Positions 14,953 to 23,971 of a DNA stretch of 64,000 nt are shown one piece after another. This stretch comes from Lentzea aerocolonigenes (GTDB lineage: Bacteria; Actinomycetota; Actinomycetes; Mycobacteriales; Pseudonocardiaceae), in contig NZ_JYJG01000071.1 of assembly GCF_000955955.1 (NCBI RefSeq), positions 20,108 to 84,107 of the forward strand. Direction: 5' to 3'. The position numbers and the translations under genes were made by a program. Each line of letters opens with the position of its first letter. Within the stretch, counting starts at the first letter, position 1. Below the pieces are notes generated by a model. It was not told the DNA's origin. It ran no database searches and saw only the letters and a list, made by a program, of their open reading frames with translations.

Positions 14953-16878
14953 ATGAACGGCAGAAAGCTGTTGGCCGGCGCCGCCGCGCTGGCACTCGCC
15001 GGAGTGTGCGTGAGCTCCGCGGTGCGGGACGAAACCCCCGCACCACCACCGATCGTGGACTACGGGCCGGTGCGTCTCGTCGCGTTCGACAGCTGCGACC
15101 ACGCGCTGACCGAGCTGCGCAACGCCATGGCGCCGTACGTCGGCCCGTACGGCATCGGCGGCCGTCCGGAGATCTTTGCCATGGAGGACGCGACCAACAA
15201 CAGTGCGGGCGTCGCGAAGGCCACTCCTGACGCGAGGGCCGCCACGCCACCCGCGCAGCAGCAGGATCACTCGACGACGAACGTCCACGAGCAGGGCGTC
15301 GACGAGCCGGACATCGTGAAGACGGACGGAAAACGCGTCCTCTCCATCACGGACGGCAAGCTGCGCGTGGTCGACGTCGCGAGCAGGAGCATCACGGGCA
15401 CGGTCGATCTCGGGGAACGCTACGCGAGCCAGCTGCTCGTCTCGGGCGACCGCGCGCTCGTCATCGCGAACAGCCCGGTTCCGATGACGAAACGCGTTGA
15501 CCCGGACAAGCCGTCGTTCGCGCCCGAGTCCGGCACCGAGCTGGTTCTCGTGGATCTCAAGGGGCTCAAGCAGATCGCGAGCCTCAAGACCGACGGCTTC
15601 TACCTCGACGCACGCCAGATCGGCGGCACCGCCCGCGTCGTCGTCCGCTCGCAGCCGCGCCTGCCGTGGGTGTACCGACAGTCCTTGCGCCGCAACAAGG
15701 AGATCCTGCAGAGCGAGCCGATCACCTCGTGGCTGCCGCGCTACGAACTGGACCAGAACGGCGCCAAGAGCAGCGGCACGCTGGTCGACTGCGCGAACGT
15801 CAGCCACCCGGTCGTGCACTCCGGCACGTCGATGCTGACCGTGCTCACCTTCGAGCTCTCCGGCCAGCTCGGCACCGGCCAGCCGGTCTCGATCGTGGCC
15901 GACGGCGACACGGTCTACGGCACCGACCGCAGCCTCTACGTCGCCGACGACCACCGCCTGATTCCCGAATTTCCCGGCAGGCCACCGGTTCAGCGCCCGG
16001 TCACCACGGCGATCCACCAGTTCGACATCAGCCAGGCCGGACCACCGAAGCACATCGCGTCCGGTGACGTGAACGGCACGCTGCTCAACCAGTACTCACT
16101 GTCCGAACACGACGGTGTCCTGCGCGTCGCCACCACGACGGGCACCCAGTCGCCCTGTTGCTGGCGCATGCCCAGCGACGTCGCACCACCACAGCAACAA
16201 GCTCCTTCGGAGAGCTTCGTCACCACGTTGCGCCGCAACGGCACCGAGCTGGTCAAGGAAGGCCAGATCGGCGGGCTGGGCAAGGGTGAGCGCATCTACA
16301 GCGTGCGGTTCATCGGCAAGATGGGCTACGTCGTCACGTTCCGGCAGACCGACCCGCTCTACACGCTGGACCTGAGCGATCCCAAGCAGCCCAGGGTGAC
16401 CGGCGAGCTGAAGATCAACGGCTTCTCCGCCTACCTGCACCCCGCAGGTGACGGCAAGCTGATCGGCGTCGGCCAGGAGGCGACGGACCAGGGCCGCGTC
16501 ACCGGCACGCAGGTGTCGTTGTTCGACGTGAGCAACCCCGCGGCACCGCAACGGGTCGCGCAGTACCACCTGCCGGACTCCAACTCGGAGGCCCAGTTCG
16601 ACCCGCACGCGTTCCTGTTCTGGCCCCAGGACGGCACTCTCGTCATCCCGGTGGCGCAGTACCAGACGAACTACGAGGCCTCCTCGCTGGTGCTGCGCGT
16701 CGACGGCAACCAGATCAGGGAGACCGGCAGGATCGTCGAGCCGCAGAGCCAGAACTACGGCGGTGCCAGGCGCACCATGGTGATCGGCGACCAGCTCTGG
16801 TCGATCTCGCAGTCCGGCGTGCAGGTCAACGCGCGCAACGGGCTTTCACAGCAGGCCTGGTTGCCTTTTACGCAGTAG
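14953..16878 (+). CDS. Secreted beta-propeller domain protein
   Basis: A 641-residue exported protein resembling the bacterial family with a C-terminal beta-propeller distantly related to WD40. Residues 1-25 form a signal peptide (MNGRKLLAGAAALALAGVCV); the Cys in AGVCV could be a weak lipobox. The signature TNVHEQGVDEPDIVKTDGKRVL lies near residue 115 and is followed by repeated blades, ending with AQFDPHAFLFWPQDG and YGGARRTMVIGDQLWSIS. Function is unknown; a surface scaffold or peptidase-associated role is possible. Start ATG 14953. The stop overlaps the convergent EI24 gene by 11 bp. Confidence 0.8.
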   Translation: MNGRKLLAGAAALALAGVCVSSAVRDETPAPPPIVDYGPVRLVAFDSCDHALTELRNAMAPYVGPYGIGGRPEIFAMEDATNNSAGVAKATPDARAATPPAQQQDHSTTNVHEQGVDEPDIVKTDGKRVLSITDGKLRVVDVASRSITGTVDLGERYASQLLVSGDRALVIANSPVPMTKRVDPDKPSFAPESGTELVLVDLKGLKQIASLKTDGFYLDARQIGGTARVVVRSQPRLPWVYRQSLRRNKEILQSEPITSWLPRYELDQNGAKSSGTLVDCANVSHPVVHSGTSMLTVLTFELSGQLGTGQPVSIVADGDTVYGTDRSLYVADDHRLIPEFPGRPPVQRPVTTAIHQFDISQAGPPKHIASGDVNGTLLNQYSLSEHDGVLRVATTTGTQSPCCWRMPSDVAPPQQQAPSESFVTTLRRNGTELVKEGQIGGLGKGERIYSVRFIGKMGYVVTFRQTDPLYTLDLSDPKQPRVTGELKINGFSAYLHPAGDGKLIGVGQEATDQGRVTGTQVSLFDVSNPAAPQRVAQYHLPDSNSEAQFDPHAFLFWPQDGTLVIPVAQYQTNYEASSLVLRVDGNQIRETGRIVEPQSQNYGGARRTMVIGDQLWSISQSGVQVNARNGLSQQAWLPFTQ

Positions 16879-17623
16879 CGCGGTCTCCGTTGAGCAGGCG
16901 GTGCGACAACACCGTGCCGCCTGCCATCGCAGCCGGGATCACGATCATCGCGGCGAGCGGGATCAGGCACAGCAGGTAGGCGGGCACGGCGAACCCGAGC
17001 ACCATCGACCGCCGCGTCGCGAGCAGCTTCCTGCGCTCCTTGAACGACTTGCCGCGGCGGGTGAACGGGATGCCGGTCAGTTCGATGCCGAGCAGATATC
17101 CGTTGATGCACACGGCCACCACCGGCACCACGGTCTGTCCGATGACCGGGATGAACCCGCAGATGAAGAGGGGGATCGCGAACAGGATCGACACGCCGAC
17201 CAGCAGGATCGTGCCGCGCAGGCCCACCACGAACCCGCGCCAGAAGCCGACCTGCTCCGCACCCGGCACGCCGCCGAGCTCGTCCTCGACCTCTTCGGCG
17301 ATGTACTCGTAGAACGGGCCGCCGATCATCAGCGTGATGGCGGTGAACAGCAGCACGCTCAGACCGAGGATCGCCGCGATGACGGAGATGCCGACAGCGA
17401 TCTCCATGACCTTGCGCGAGGACTCGCTCCACGAGTCGGCGAACCCGGTCAGCCAGCCCGCGATCGAGTCGATGTAGGCGAACAACAGCACCCAGCCGGT
17501 GATCATCAGAACAGCCGTGATGACTGCGGGCAGCGCCCCGACGAGCACGCGCTTGGGTGAGCTGAACACCAGCTTGAACCCGCGCAGCAGCAGAGAGATA
17601 CCGGCTCCGAAGTCCTTGATCAC
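16868..17623 (-). CDS. EI24-domain (CysZ-like) membrane protein
   Basis: A ~251-residue membrane protein of the EI24/CysZ family, with about five hydrophobic segments. GGPFYEYIAEEVEDEL in the centre and ELTGIPFTRRGKSFKERRKLL near the end are family-like. CysZ proteins support sulfate uptake, but the actinobacterial members are uncharacterised. GTG 17623 (VIKDFGAGISLLLRG) matches the usual family start; ATG 17656 is an alternative. It stands alone and is divergent from the XRE regulator gene. Confidence 0.75.
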   Translation of the reverse strand: MIKDFGAGISLLLRGFKLVFSSPKRVLVGALPAVITAVLMITGWVLLFAYIDSIAGWLTGFADSWSESSRKVMEIAVGISVIAAILGLSVLLFTAITLMIGGPFYEYIAEEVEDELGGVPGAEQVGFWRGFVVGLRGTILLVGVSILFAIPLFICGFIPVIGQTVVPVVAVCINGYLLGIELTGIPFTRRGKSFKERRKLLATRRSMVLGFAVPAYLLCLIPLAAMIVIPAAMAGGTVLSHRLLNGDRATA

Positions 17624-17817
17624 GCGCGCAGGGTAGCCGTTTTGAACGATTTCCATCCCGGTTACGTGTTCTACGAGGGTTCTTCGGGATCCATTTGAGA
17701 TGCGGGCGAGCACAATTTCGTTCGGCCAGGCATGATCCAGGCGGCTAGCCCGGATGGCGGTCGATGCGAGCCTGAACCCGCTGCCACCATGCGAGCTGAT
17801 TGCAGGAGGCGTTGAGG

Positions 17818-19146
17818 TTGAGCACACCAGCTAAGAACGCCGTCGTCGTCCCGGACGGGCCGCTGCCCATGCTGCCGCCCGCGATCTGGGAGTCGAAGGA
17901 AGTGCGGGACGCGGTCGCCGCGGAGTCGCCCGGCGCCGTGGTCGCGATCGCCCGCAAGGCGCACGGCCTGCGTCAGGACGAGCTCGGGACGCTGGCGGGC
18001 TTCTCCCAGTCGGCGATCTCGCGCCTGGAGGCCGGCAGCAACATCGCCTACGACATGCGCGTGCTCAGGACGTTGCAACGGCTGCTCGGCATCCCCGCCC
18101 ACCTGCTCGGACTGACCGACCGCACGGTGCCGATGCGATCGGGTGAAGCCAGGAGCCTGGGCGCAGTGGGGCTCGACGGCGTGGCGAAAGACCTGGTCGT
18201 GGGCATGGAGGGCAAGGCGCTGATGGCGTTGTGCGCCTCCGCCGTCTTCGGTACGACCGACGGCAACGGCGTGATGGCCAGTGACGCCGTGAGCCAGCTC
18301 CTCGTGCTGCGCCGCATCGTCAACGACGCGCACAACTGGCGTGGCACCGGTGCGCTGATGCCCGCCGTCCGCAACATGTACGACTTCATCGACGTGCTGC
18401 GCCGCAACGCGCGTGGCGACGTACGGCGCCGTTTGCTCGGCACGGGTGCGATGTACGCGGAGTTCTACGGCTGGCTGCACGAGGAGATCGGCGACCTGCG
18501 GGGCGCTGGCCTGTGGACGTCCCGGGCCTTGGAGCAGGGCCAAGCCGCCGACGACCGTGATGTCGTCGCGTACTGCTACGTGCGGATGAGCCAGCTCGCC
18601 GAGGTCGACGGCGACGACGACCGCGTCATCGGCCTGGCGCGCGCCGCCCAGCGTGAGACGGGGCTGAGCCCGCTCGTGCGCGCGATGGCGTTGCGGCAGG
18701 AAGCACGGGGTCTCGCGCGTGCGGGGCAGGACGCGTGCATGCCGCGGTTCGACCTCGCGCGGTCGTTGGTGCTGAGCGCCGAACGGCCGCAGAGCGACGA
18801 GTACTCCATCGGCTACTGCTTCACCGAGCTGCACGTCCAGATGCAGCGCGCCGCGAGCATGGTCGACCTCGCCGACCACCGCCGGGCCATCAACGCGTAC
18901 ACGGACCTCATGCCCAGATGGGGCGCCATCTGCCAGTGGGAGCAGGGCGTGCACACGGCCAAGCTCGCCTATGCGTACGCGGCCAACGGTGACGTCGACC
19001 AGGCCGTCGACCTGGGGTTCGTGGCGCTCGATCTGGCCAGGGCGACCGGCTCACAGCTGATCGTCAACGAGCTGGACAAGCTCGACCCGTGGCACGGGAC
19101 GCCGGCGATCGCCGAGCTGGCCGCCGAGGTCACCCAGCTCAGGTGA
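17818..19146 (+). CDS. XRE-family regulator with helical C-terminal sensor
   Basis: A 442-residue protein. An HTH lies near residues 40-95 (AIARKAHGLRQDELGTLAGF, SQSAISRLEAGSN). The remaining ~330 residues are helical and TPR-like (repeated A/L helices such as AINAYTDLMPRWGAICQWEQ), as in large actinobacterial XRE regulators of secondary metabolism or development. TTG 17818 is preferred because AGGAGG (17804-17809) is 8 nt upstream; the other in-frame TTGs are too close to or overlap it. Two small genes follow 79 bp downstream and are probably functionally linked. Confidence 0.75.
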   Translation: MSTPAKNAVVVPDGPLPMLPPAIWESKEVRDAVAAESPGAVVAIARKAHGLRQDELGTLAGFSQSAISRLEAGSNIAYDMRVLRTLQRLLGIPAHLLGLTDRTVPMRSGEARSLGAVGLDGVAKDLVVGMEGKALMALCASAVFGTTDGNGVMASDAVSQLLVLRRIVNDAHNWRGTGALMPAVRNMYDFIDVLRRNARGDVRRRLLGTGAMYAEFYGWLHEEIGDLRGAGLWTSRALEQGQAADDRDVVAYCYVRMSQLAEVDGDDDRVIGLARAAQRETGLSPLVRAMALRQEARGLARAGQDACMPRFDLARSLVLSAERPQSDEYSIGYCFTELHVQMQRAASMVDLADHRRAINAYTDLMPRWGAICQWEQGVHTAKLAYAYAANGDVDQAVDLGFVALDLARATGSQLIVNELDKLDPWHGTPAIAELAAEVTQLR

Positions 19147-19165
19147 GTATGCGAGTTCCGCATAC
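19147..19165 (+). promoter_or_regulatory. Inverted repeat between the XRE gene and the small ORF pair
   Basis: GTATGCG and CGCATAC form a perfect 7-bp inverted repeat with a 5-nt centre directly after the XRE stop. It could be a short terminator or an operator for the small genes; a related CGTATG lies ~13 bp downstream. Confidence 0.35.
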
Positions 19166-19225
19166 GCGACCCGTAAATCGTATGTAACCCTCCCAATTTC
19201 TTCTCGCGCGCCGCACGATCTAGGC

Positions 19226-19387
19226 GTGATCGACCTAGCCGAACGAACGCCGCGATCGGAAGAGGTCAGCGCCGACAAGTTCTGCGCGGCAGTGGCAGAG
19301 AGGAACTCGGGCCCCTACCGGCTCAAGTTCTACGCGACCACGCACGCCGTCGTGTGTGTGGTGGACGACGCCGAGGTGAAGGCATGA
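19226..19387 (+). CDS. Small hypothetical protein (53 aa)
   Basis: The frame opens with GTG 19226 and encodes a polar 53-residue protein (starting MIDLAERTPRSEE, containing PYRLKFYATTHAVVCVVDD). It is not a recognised family. Its stop overlaps the ATG of the next gene (ATGA at 19384-19387), good evidence for a coupled pair. Located after the XRE regulator; it may form a regulatory unit with it. Confidence 0.5.
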   Translation: MIDLAERTPRSEEVSADKFCAAVAERNSGPYRLKFYATTHAVVCVVDDAEVKA

Positions 19388-19650
19388 GCATTCAGGAAAC
19401 GGAAGCGCGCATGCCCGTGTTGCTGGTCCGCAAGCGTGCGGGTGTCGTAGGAGAGACACAACGCACGTGCCACCTCGTACCCATGCCCGACGACGACAGC
19501 ACGCCTCTCGCGCTCACCGCCTACTGCGGCGAGCTCATCCACCGCGGTGAGGCCGAACTGCTCAGCCAGCCGTCCGGAATGCCGTGCGTCGGCTGTTTGT
19601 TTCGAGTGCCGATGCCTCGCACTGGCGAACTGAACTCACACGACTGGTGA
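19384..19650 (+). CDS. Small cysteine-rich hypothetical protein (88 aa)
   Basis: An 88-residue protein beginning MSIQETEARMPV. Four Cys occur: RTCHLV, AYCGEL and the pair PCVGC, a spacing compatible with a small zinc-binding knuckle (the His after the first Cys could contribute). Function unknown. Translationally coupled to the preceding 53-residue gene and convergent with a GNAT gene, overlapping it by 15 bp. Confidence 0.55.
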   Translation: MSIQETEARMPVLLVRKRAGVVGETQRTCHLVPMPDDDSTPLALTAYCGELIHRGEAELLSQPSGMPCVGCLFRVPMPRTGELNSHDW

Positions 19651-20385
19651 GCCGATGCAGGCCGTTCCGACGCGCCTGAACCCGACCCGCTCGTAAACGC
19701 GCGCGATGTCGAGGCTTTCTGCCGACAGGAACACCAGCGATGCGCCTCTCTCGAGAGCGTCTCGCGCCAGTTCCGCAGTCACCGCACCACCGAGGCCACG
19801 TCGCCGTGCCGCCGGCAACGTGCCGATTGCCGCGATCTCGACGACGTCACCCGCCCGTTGCGCAGTGCCCACCGCCAGCACGCCCTCGCCTGGCAGGTCG
19901 GCCACCGCGTGCCGGTGCCGGGTGGCGATCGGGGTCGCGTTCCGCAGCTCGGCGTCTCGTTCACGCACGCCAACGGAGCCTGGTGACGTGCCCGGCGACG
20001 AGAACGCCAGCTGGGCCACCACCGACACCTCGACCGGCCGCGTGTCGAGGACTTTCACGAACGGGTGCGGTTCGGGCAGCTTGTCCGGATCGAGCACCAT
20101 CAGCGGAGCTTGGAGCACCTCCAAGCCCGCCGCGACAGCCGCGTCGAGGAGGCCCGGTGTGGTCTCGTGCACCCACTCGAGCGCTTCCGGCACGTCGAGC
20201 TCACGCTGCCGTGCGCGCATCTTCAGCACGTCCGCGACTGTCGGCCGGCCACCGGGGAACCGCGGCCGCGCGTAGTACGGATAGCCGTCGCCCGCCTGGA
20301 CGAACAGCACCAGCTCGCCGTGTTCCTCAACGCGAGATCCCGGTCGGGGCACAGAGTCGTAAAACTCTTCGAGAACAGACCACAC
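19636..20385 (-). CDS. GNAT family N-acetyltransferase
   Basis: A 249-residue acetyltransferase. The C-terminal half (residues ~110-240) has the GNAT pattern: VEIAAIGTLPAARRRGLGGA is motif A with the acetyl-CoA-binding RRRGLGG loop, followed by SAESLDIARVYERVGFRRVG. The N-terminal half (~100 residues) is a less conserved domain common to actinobacterial two-domain GNATs. Substrate unknown. Start GTG 20385. Confidence 0.8.
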   Translation of the reverse strand: MWSVLEEFYDSVPRPGSRVEEHGELVLFVQAGDGYPYYARPRFPGGRPTVADVLKMRARQRELDVPEALEWVHETTPGLLDAAVAAGLEVLQAPLMVLDPDKLPEPHPFVKVLDTRPVEVSVVAQLAFSSPGTSPGSVGVRERDAELRNATPIATRHRHAVADLPGEGVLAVGTAQRAGDVVEIAAIGTLPAARRRGLGGAVTAELARDALERGASLVFLSAESLDIARVYERVGFRRVGTACIGSPVV

Positions 20386-20414
20386 GGACGATCACGCTAG
20401 CTACCTTGAGCCCC

Positions 20415-20852
20415 ATGACGCACGGCAATTCCCGCCCCACCGGGTTCGAGCAGTTCGCGAACAGGCTCGTGGGCAGGCTGGTGAAGCTCGGGCTCGGGCC
20501 CAGGAGCATGCGCACCCTGTTCGTGCGAGGCCGCAAGAGCGGCAAGGTGTACAGCGCCCCGGTGAACCTGCTGGAGCTGGACGGCACCCGCTACCTGCTC
20601 GCCCCGCGCGGCGTCACGTCGTGGGTCCGCAACCTGCGCGTCGCCGGCACCGGCGAGCTGCGCCGCGGTCGCGCGGTCGAGTCGTTCACCGCCGTCGAGC
20701 TGCCGGACGAGGCCAAGCCCGTGATCATGCAGGCCTACCTGCAGCGCTGGCACGGTCAGGTGAAGCAGTTCTTCCCCGGCATGGACGCCACGACACCGCA
20801 GGACAAGCTGCTGGCCCACGCCGGTGACTATCCCGTTTTCGAGTTGTCATGA
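20415..20852 (+). CDS. Deazaflavin (F420)-dependent nitroreductase family protein
   Basis: A 145-residue single-domain split-barrel protein of the DDN group. Landmarks are TLFVRGRKSGKVYSAPVNLL, YLLAPRGVTSWVRNLRVAGTG and the terminal DYPVFEL, typical of F420H2-dependent enzymes. Family members reduce quinones or nitro compounds. ATG 20415 is the natural start. The following lipoprotein gene overlaps it by ATGA, so both are co-translated. Confidence 0.85.
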   Translation: MTHGNSRPTGFEQFANRLVGRLVKLGLGPRSMRTLFVRGRKSGKVYSAPVNLLELDGTRYLLAPRGVTSWVRNLRVAGTGELRRGRAVESFTAVELPDEAKPVIMQAYLQRWHGQVKQFFPGMDATTPQDKLLAHAGDYPVFELS

Positions 20853-21211
20853 GAGTCCTGGCCGCGGTGCTCGCGCTCTTCCTGGTCGCCGGATGCGGCA
20901 GTGACCGGGAGGACAGGTTCGCCCGGCCCGGCGCACCGAAGACGTCGCCCAGCGGCAAGTTCGTCGCGCACGCCGAGAGCGCGAGCGAGGTGAAGGTGAC
21001 CGACCGCAACGGTGGTGAGGTGTTCCGCAAGTCCTACGAGTACGCCACGAGCTCGCGTGCGGACGGCATCGGTGTCGTGTGGCTGTCCAAGCAGGACCAG
21101 CTGTGGGTGCTCGTGCCCGGTGACACGAGCGAGCGCATCGAACCGGGCCCGGACGGCGTGTGGACGGCGGTCAAGGCCGAGCTACCCGGGGAGATCACGC
21201 GGCTCGGCTGA
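20849..21211 (+). CDS. Small lipoprotein
   Basis: A 120-residue protein with a lipoprotein signal: MRVLAAVLALFLVAGC, the lipobox ending at C16. The mature part is hydrophilic with beta-like strands (KVTDRNGGEVFRKSYEY, QLWVLVPGDTSERI). No family recognised. Coupled to the upstream nitroreductase; its 3' end overlaps the convergent YihY gene by 30 bp. Confidence 0.7.
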   Translation: MRVLAAVLALFLVAGCGSDREDRFARPGAPKTSPSGKFVAHAESASEVKVTDRNGGEVFRKSYEYATSSRADGIGVVWLSKQDQLWVLVPGDTSERIEPGPDGVWTAVKAELPGEITRLG

Positions 21212-22105
21212 CGGATCCCGTTCGCCCTCGCTCATGCGGCGGCCGCGCTCCAGCTCCGCGTCGAACTCGGCGCCGAGCAGCACGGCGATGTTCGAGATCC
21301 ACAGCCACACCAGGAAGACGATGACGCCGCCGAGCGAGCCGTAGGTCTTGTTGTAGGACGCGAAGTTCGCCACGTAGACCGCGAAGCCGACGGTCGCCAG
21401 CGCCCACAGCACGATCGCGAGCAGGCTGCCCGGCGTGATCCAGCTGAAGCCCGGCTGCCGCACGTTCGGCGCCGCCCAGTAGAGCACCGCGAACGCGAGC
21501 GACACGAGCAGCAGGATCACCGGCCACTTGGCGATGTCCCACACGGTGACGACGACGTCGCCGAGCCCGAGCCAGTTGCCGACGGTGTCCGCGACGTCCC
21601 CGGTCAGCACGAGCGCGCCGAGCGTGAGCGACACCAGCACGACCGACCCCAGTGTCAGCCCGAGCCGCAGCGGCACGGTCTTCCAGAACGGCCGGCCCTC
21701 TTCCACGTCGTACACGGCGTTGCACGCGCGCATGAACGCGCCGAGGTAGCCAGAAGCGGTCCACAGTGCCGTCAGCACGCCGATGATGCCCAGCAGCCCG
21801 GCCGAGCTCTGGCCCTTCTGCAACTCCTCGACGGACGACTTGATGAGGTCACCCGCCTGGCCCGGCGCGACCTGGTCGACGTATTTCAGCAGCTCCTGCG
21901 TCGTCGTCTCGCCCAACAGCGCGAGAGCGGACGTCAGCACGATGAGGCCGGGGAACAACGACAGCACCGCGTAGTAGGTGAGCGCACCCGCCCAGTCGGT
22001 GAGGTTGTCGTCGTTGAACTCTTTGACCGTCCGTTTGAGAACGCCCCACCAGGCGCCCTTGGGCAGCTTGGTGGGGCGGTCGACGGTCTGCTCACCTGCG
22101 GGCAC
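21182..22105 (-). CDS. YihY/virulence factor BrkB family membrane protein
   Basis: A 307-residue inner-membrane protein with about six helices and family patterns: WAGALTYYAVLSLFPGLIVL near residue 40, ALWTASGYLGAFMRACNAVYD near 115, and LGGVIVFLVWLWISNIAVLLGAEFDAELER near 270. Although formerly called ribonuclease BN, these proteins are membrane proteins of uncertain function. It overlaps the 3' end of the small membrane gene upstream by 14 bp, so the two form an operon. Confidence 0.9.
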   Translation of the reverse strand: MPAGEQTVDRPTKLPKGAWWGVLKRTVKEFNDDNLTDWAGALTYYAVLSLFPGLIVLTSALALLGETTTQELLKYVDQVAPGQAGDLIKSSVEELQKGQSSAGLLGIIGVLTALWTASGYLGAFMRACNAVYDVEEGRPFWKTVPLRLGLTLGSVVLVSLTLGALVLTGDVADTVGNWLGLGDVVVTVWDIAKWPVILLLVSLAFAVLYWAAPNVRQPGFSWITPGSLLAIVLWALATVGFAVYVANFASYNKTYGSLGGVIVFLVWLWISNIAVLLGAEFDAELERGRRMSEGERDPSAEPRDLPG

Positions 22106-22277
22106 GGCGCCAGCTCCACGAGCGACTGCTGGAGCCGATTCCGGCCAGGTGCAGGGCGAGCAGCAACAGCCCGAGCACCACGAGCGTGTTGGCGGTGATC
22201 ACGTCACCGAGCGCGGTCTTCGCCAGGTCGAGGATCAGGGCGAGACCGAACGCGACTGCGGCGATGATGGCCAGCAT
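22092..22277 (-). CDS. Small two-helix membrane protein
   Basis: A ~61-residue protein starting at ATG 22277 with GGAGG 5 nt upstream. Two transmembrane segments (LAIIAAVAFGLALILDLA and ANTLVVLGLLLLALHLAG) are followed by a short Ser/Arg-rich tail. No family assigned. Overlaps and precedes the YihY gene; a SigB-like promoter may drive both. Confidence 0.6.
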   Translation of the reverse strand: MLAIIAAVAFGLALILDLAKTALGDVITANTLVVLGLLLLALHLAGIGSSSRSWSWRRARR

Positions 22278-22306
22278 GTCCACCTCCGAGTTCAAGTGAC
22301 CTGCGG

Positions 22307-22331
22307 ATACCCGTTTCGTTGCGGGGGAATC
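22307..22331 (-). promoter_or_regulatory. Candidate stress-sigma (SigB/SigF-like) promoter
   Basis: On the minus strand GATT, 15 bp, then GGGTAT lies 30 bp upstream of the small membrane gene. Actinobacterial SigB/SigF promoters read GTTT-N14-16-GGGTAT, so only the -35 deviates. Confidence 0.35.
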
Positions 22332-22369
22332 GCACCGTTCGGAGCAACGGTCGTGTCATGATCCGCGTC

Positions 22370-23971
22370 ATGGACGTCCAGCGGTGGGAAGCGGCCGCGG
22401 TTCCGTGGTGGGTGACCAAGGTCGGGCTGGTCGGTGGCTGGATCGTCGCCTTCTACTTCGCCGTGAGCGCGAACGAGGTCCCGTGCACGGCCGCGCAGCC
22501 GTGTCTGCCGGACCCCGTGTTCGCGCTCGCCGTGGTGCCGTTGCTGGCCACACCGCTGCTGTTGTTGTTCGGCCGTGTGCTCACGGGTTGTGCGATGGGT
22601 GTCGCGTTCGGTGCGCTGGACATCGTGCTCGACGGGTCGGCGACCGCCAATGTCGCGTTCGGGCTGCATGCCGGTGCGTGCGCGATCGTGGCGGCGTGGA
22701 CGTTCCGGTCGCGCGTGGACCAGCACACTGCCGCGGGTGCGGTCGTCGTCTCGTTGCCGGACATGCCGCCACCGCGCGGAGTTCTGCGCATCGTCGCGGT
22801 GCTGCTCGTCCTGTTCGGCTTTCTCACGTTCGTGCAGTACGACCTGACGAACGGCGAGATCGAGCAGCACGTCGCGAAGGCCAGCAGGGTCGAGGCCGAG
22901 GTCGTCGACATCAAGGACACCTACGACGTGTGGGTCGAGCTGCCGGACAAGCAGCGCACCGCGTTCCAGCCGCTCGCGCCCGAGACGTACAAGATCGGCG
23001 ACACGGTGATGGTGCTCGCGGACGGCTCGTGGGTGCAGATGGCGAACGAGCCCGAGGACGTCACGTGGTGGCTCACGCTCGCCGGCGCCGCCGTGTTCCT
23101 GGCGATCATGCTGGCCGCGCGTGAACGCCGCCGCCGGGCGTTGTGGACCGGGCCGGTGAAGGCGCTCCGGCTGCAGGCGCATCCGGTCGGGCCGCGCCGG
23201 ATCCTGTTGCGGCACAACAAGACCGACATCGCCACCGTGGTCACGCTCGCGGACCTCGGGCTGGAGGAGCCGCTCTACCACGACACCGAGCAGTTCGGCC
23301 GGGTGTGGCGGGGTGAGGAGGACGCGCCGGTGCAGCTCGACCCGGCGGAGGTCCTCGTCGCGGGCGAGTGGCACCACGGCGGCCAGGTCGCGTTGCTGGT
23401 CGAGGGCGAGGTCGTGGCCACCAGCACGTTGTCCAGGGTGAGGCCGCGGCACACCGTCCACAGTGCACACCTGCCGGGCGAACCGGTCACCGCGGGCACC
23501 CAGGTCGAGCTGCCGCACGCGATGTGGCCGGGTGATCGGCGGCGGACCGAGGGCGTGGTGCTGCTGCTCGGCGCGGCCGGGGCGTTGATCGCTTTGAGGT
23601 ACTACCCGGAGCTGATCATCCTGGGCCTGATCGGCGTGCAGTGCGTGCTGTCGGCTGTGACGCGGTTCCAGCCGTTGCTGCGCCTCGACCACAGCTCCGT
23701 CGTGCTCTACACGGGCATCTGGACCTACCGCGTGCCGTGGGCGCAGCTGCACGGGGTTCGCCGCGCCGGACCGCAGCTCATGCTCGCGTTCGGCCCGCAC
23801 GGCGACGTGATCACGACCCCGCAGCTGCCGGACAGGCAGGCCGGCGAGAAGCTGATGTGGGCGCGGGCGAGGTCGTTGATCGCCGACCACCACGGTGAAC
23901 GCATCACGCGCAAGCTCAACATCAGCGTGTTCATCGGACTCGCCTACGTGGGCCTGCTGCTGTTCATCTGA
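22370..23971 (+). CDS. Multi-pass membrane protein of unknown function
   Basis: A ~533-residue protein (ATG 22370; 22358 also possible). The N-terminal ~100 residues contain three to four membrane helices; a fifth follows a loop (ILRIVAVLLVLFGFLTF-like region near 145), then a soluble segment, another helix (LTLAGAAVFLAIMLAA near 240), a ~170-residue cytoplasmic domain, two more helices (LLLGAAGALIAL, LIILGLIGVQCVLS) and a PH-like beta segment (VVLYTGIWTYRVPWAQLHGV), ending in a final helix. Not recognised as a named family. Overlaps the convergent desulfurase gene by 8 bp. Confidence 0.65.
   Translation: MDVQRWEAAAVPWWVTKVGLVGGWIVAFYFAVSANEVPCTAAQPCLPDPVFALAVVPLLATPLLLLFGRVLTGCAMGVAFGALDIVLDGSATANVAFGLHAGACAIVAAWTFRSRVDQHTAAGAVVVSLPDMPPPRGVLRIVAVLLVLFGFLTFVQYDLTNGEIEQHVAKASRVEAEVVDIKDTYDVWVELPDKQRTAFQPLAPETYKIGDTVMVLADGSWVQMANEPEDVTWWLTLAGAAVFLAIMLAARERRRRALWTGPVKALRLQAHPVGPRRILLRHNKTDIATVVTLADLGLEEPLYHDTEQFGRVWRGEEDAPVQLDPAEVLVAGEWHHGGQVALLVEGEVVATSTLSRVRPRHTVHSAHLPGEPVTAGTQVELPHAMWPGDRRRTEGVVLLLGAAGALIALRYYPELIILGLIGVQCVLSAVTRFQPLLRLDHSSVVLYTGIWTYRVPWAQLHGVRRAGPQLMLAFGPHGDVITTPQLPDRQAGEKLMWARARSLIADHHGERITRKLNISVFIGLAYVGLLLFI

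Noticed and set aside
22292..23893. 533-residue minus-strand frame opposite the membrane protein
   Set aside because: The plus frame encodes regular membrane helices; the minus product is Arg/His/Gln-rich and shows no structure.
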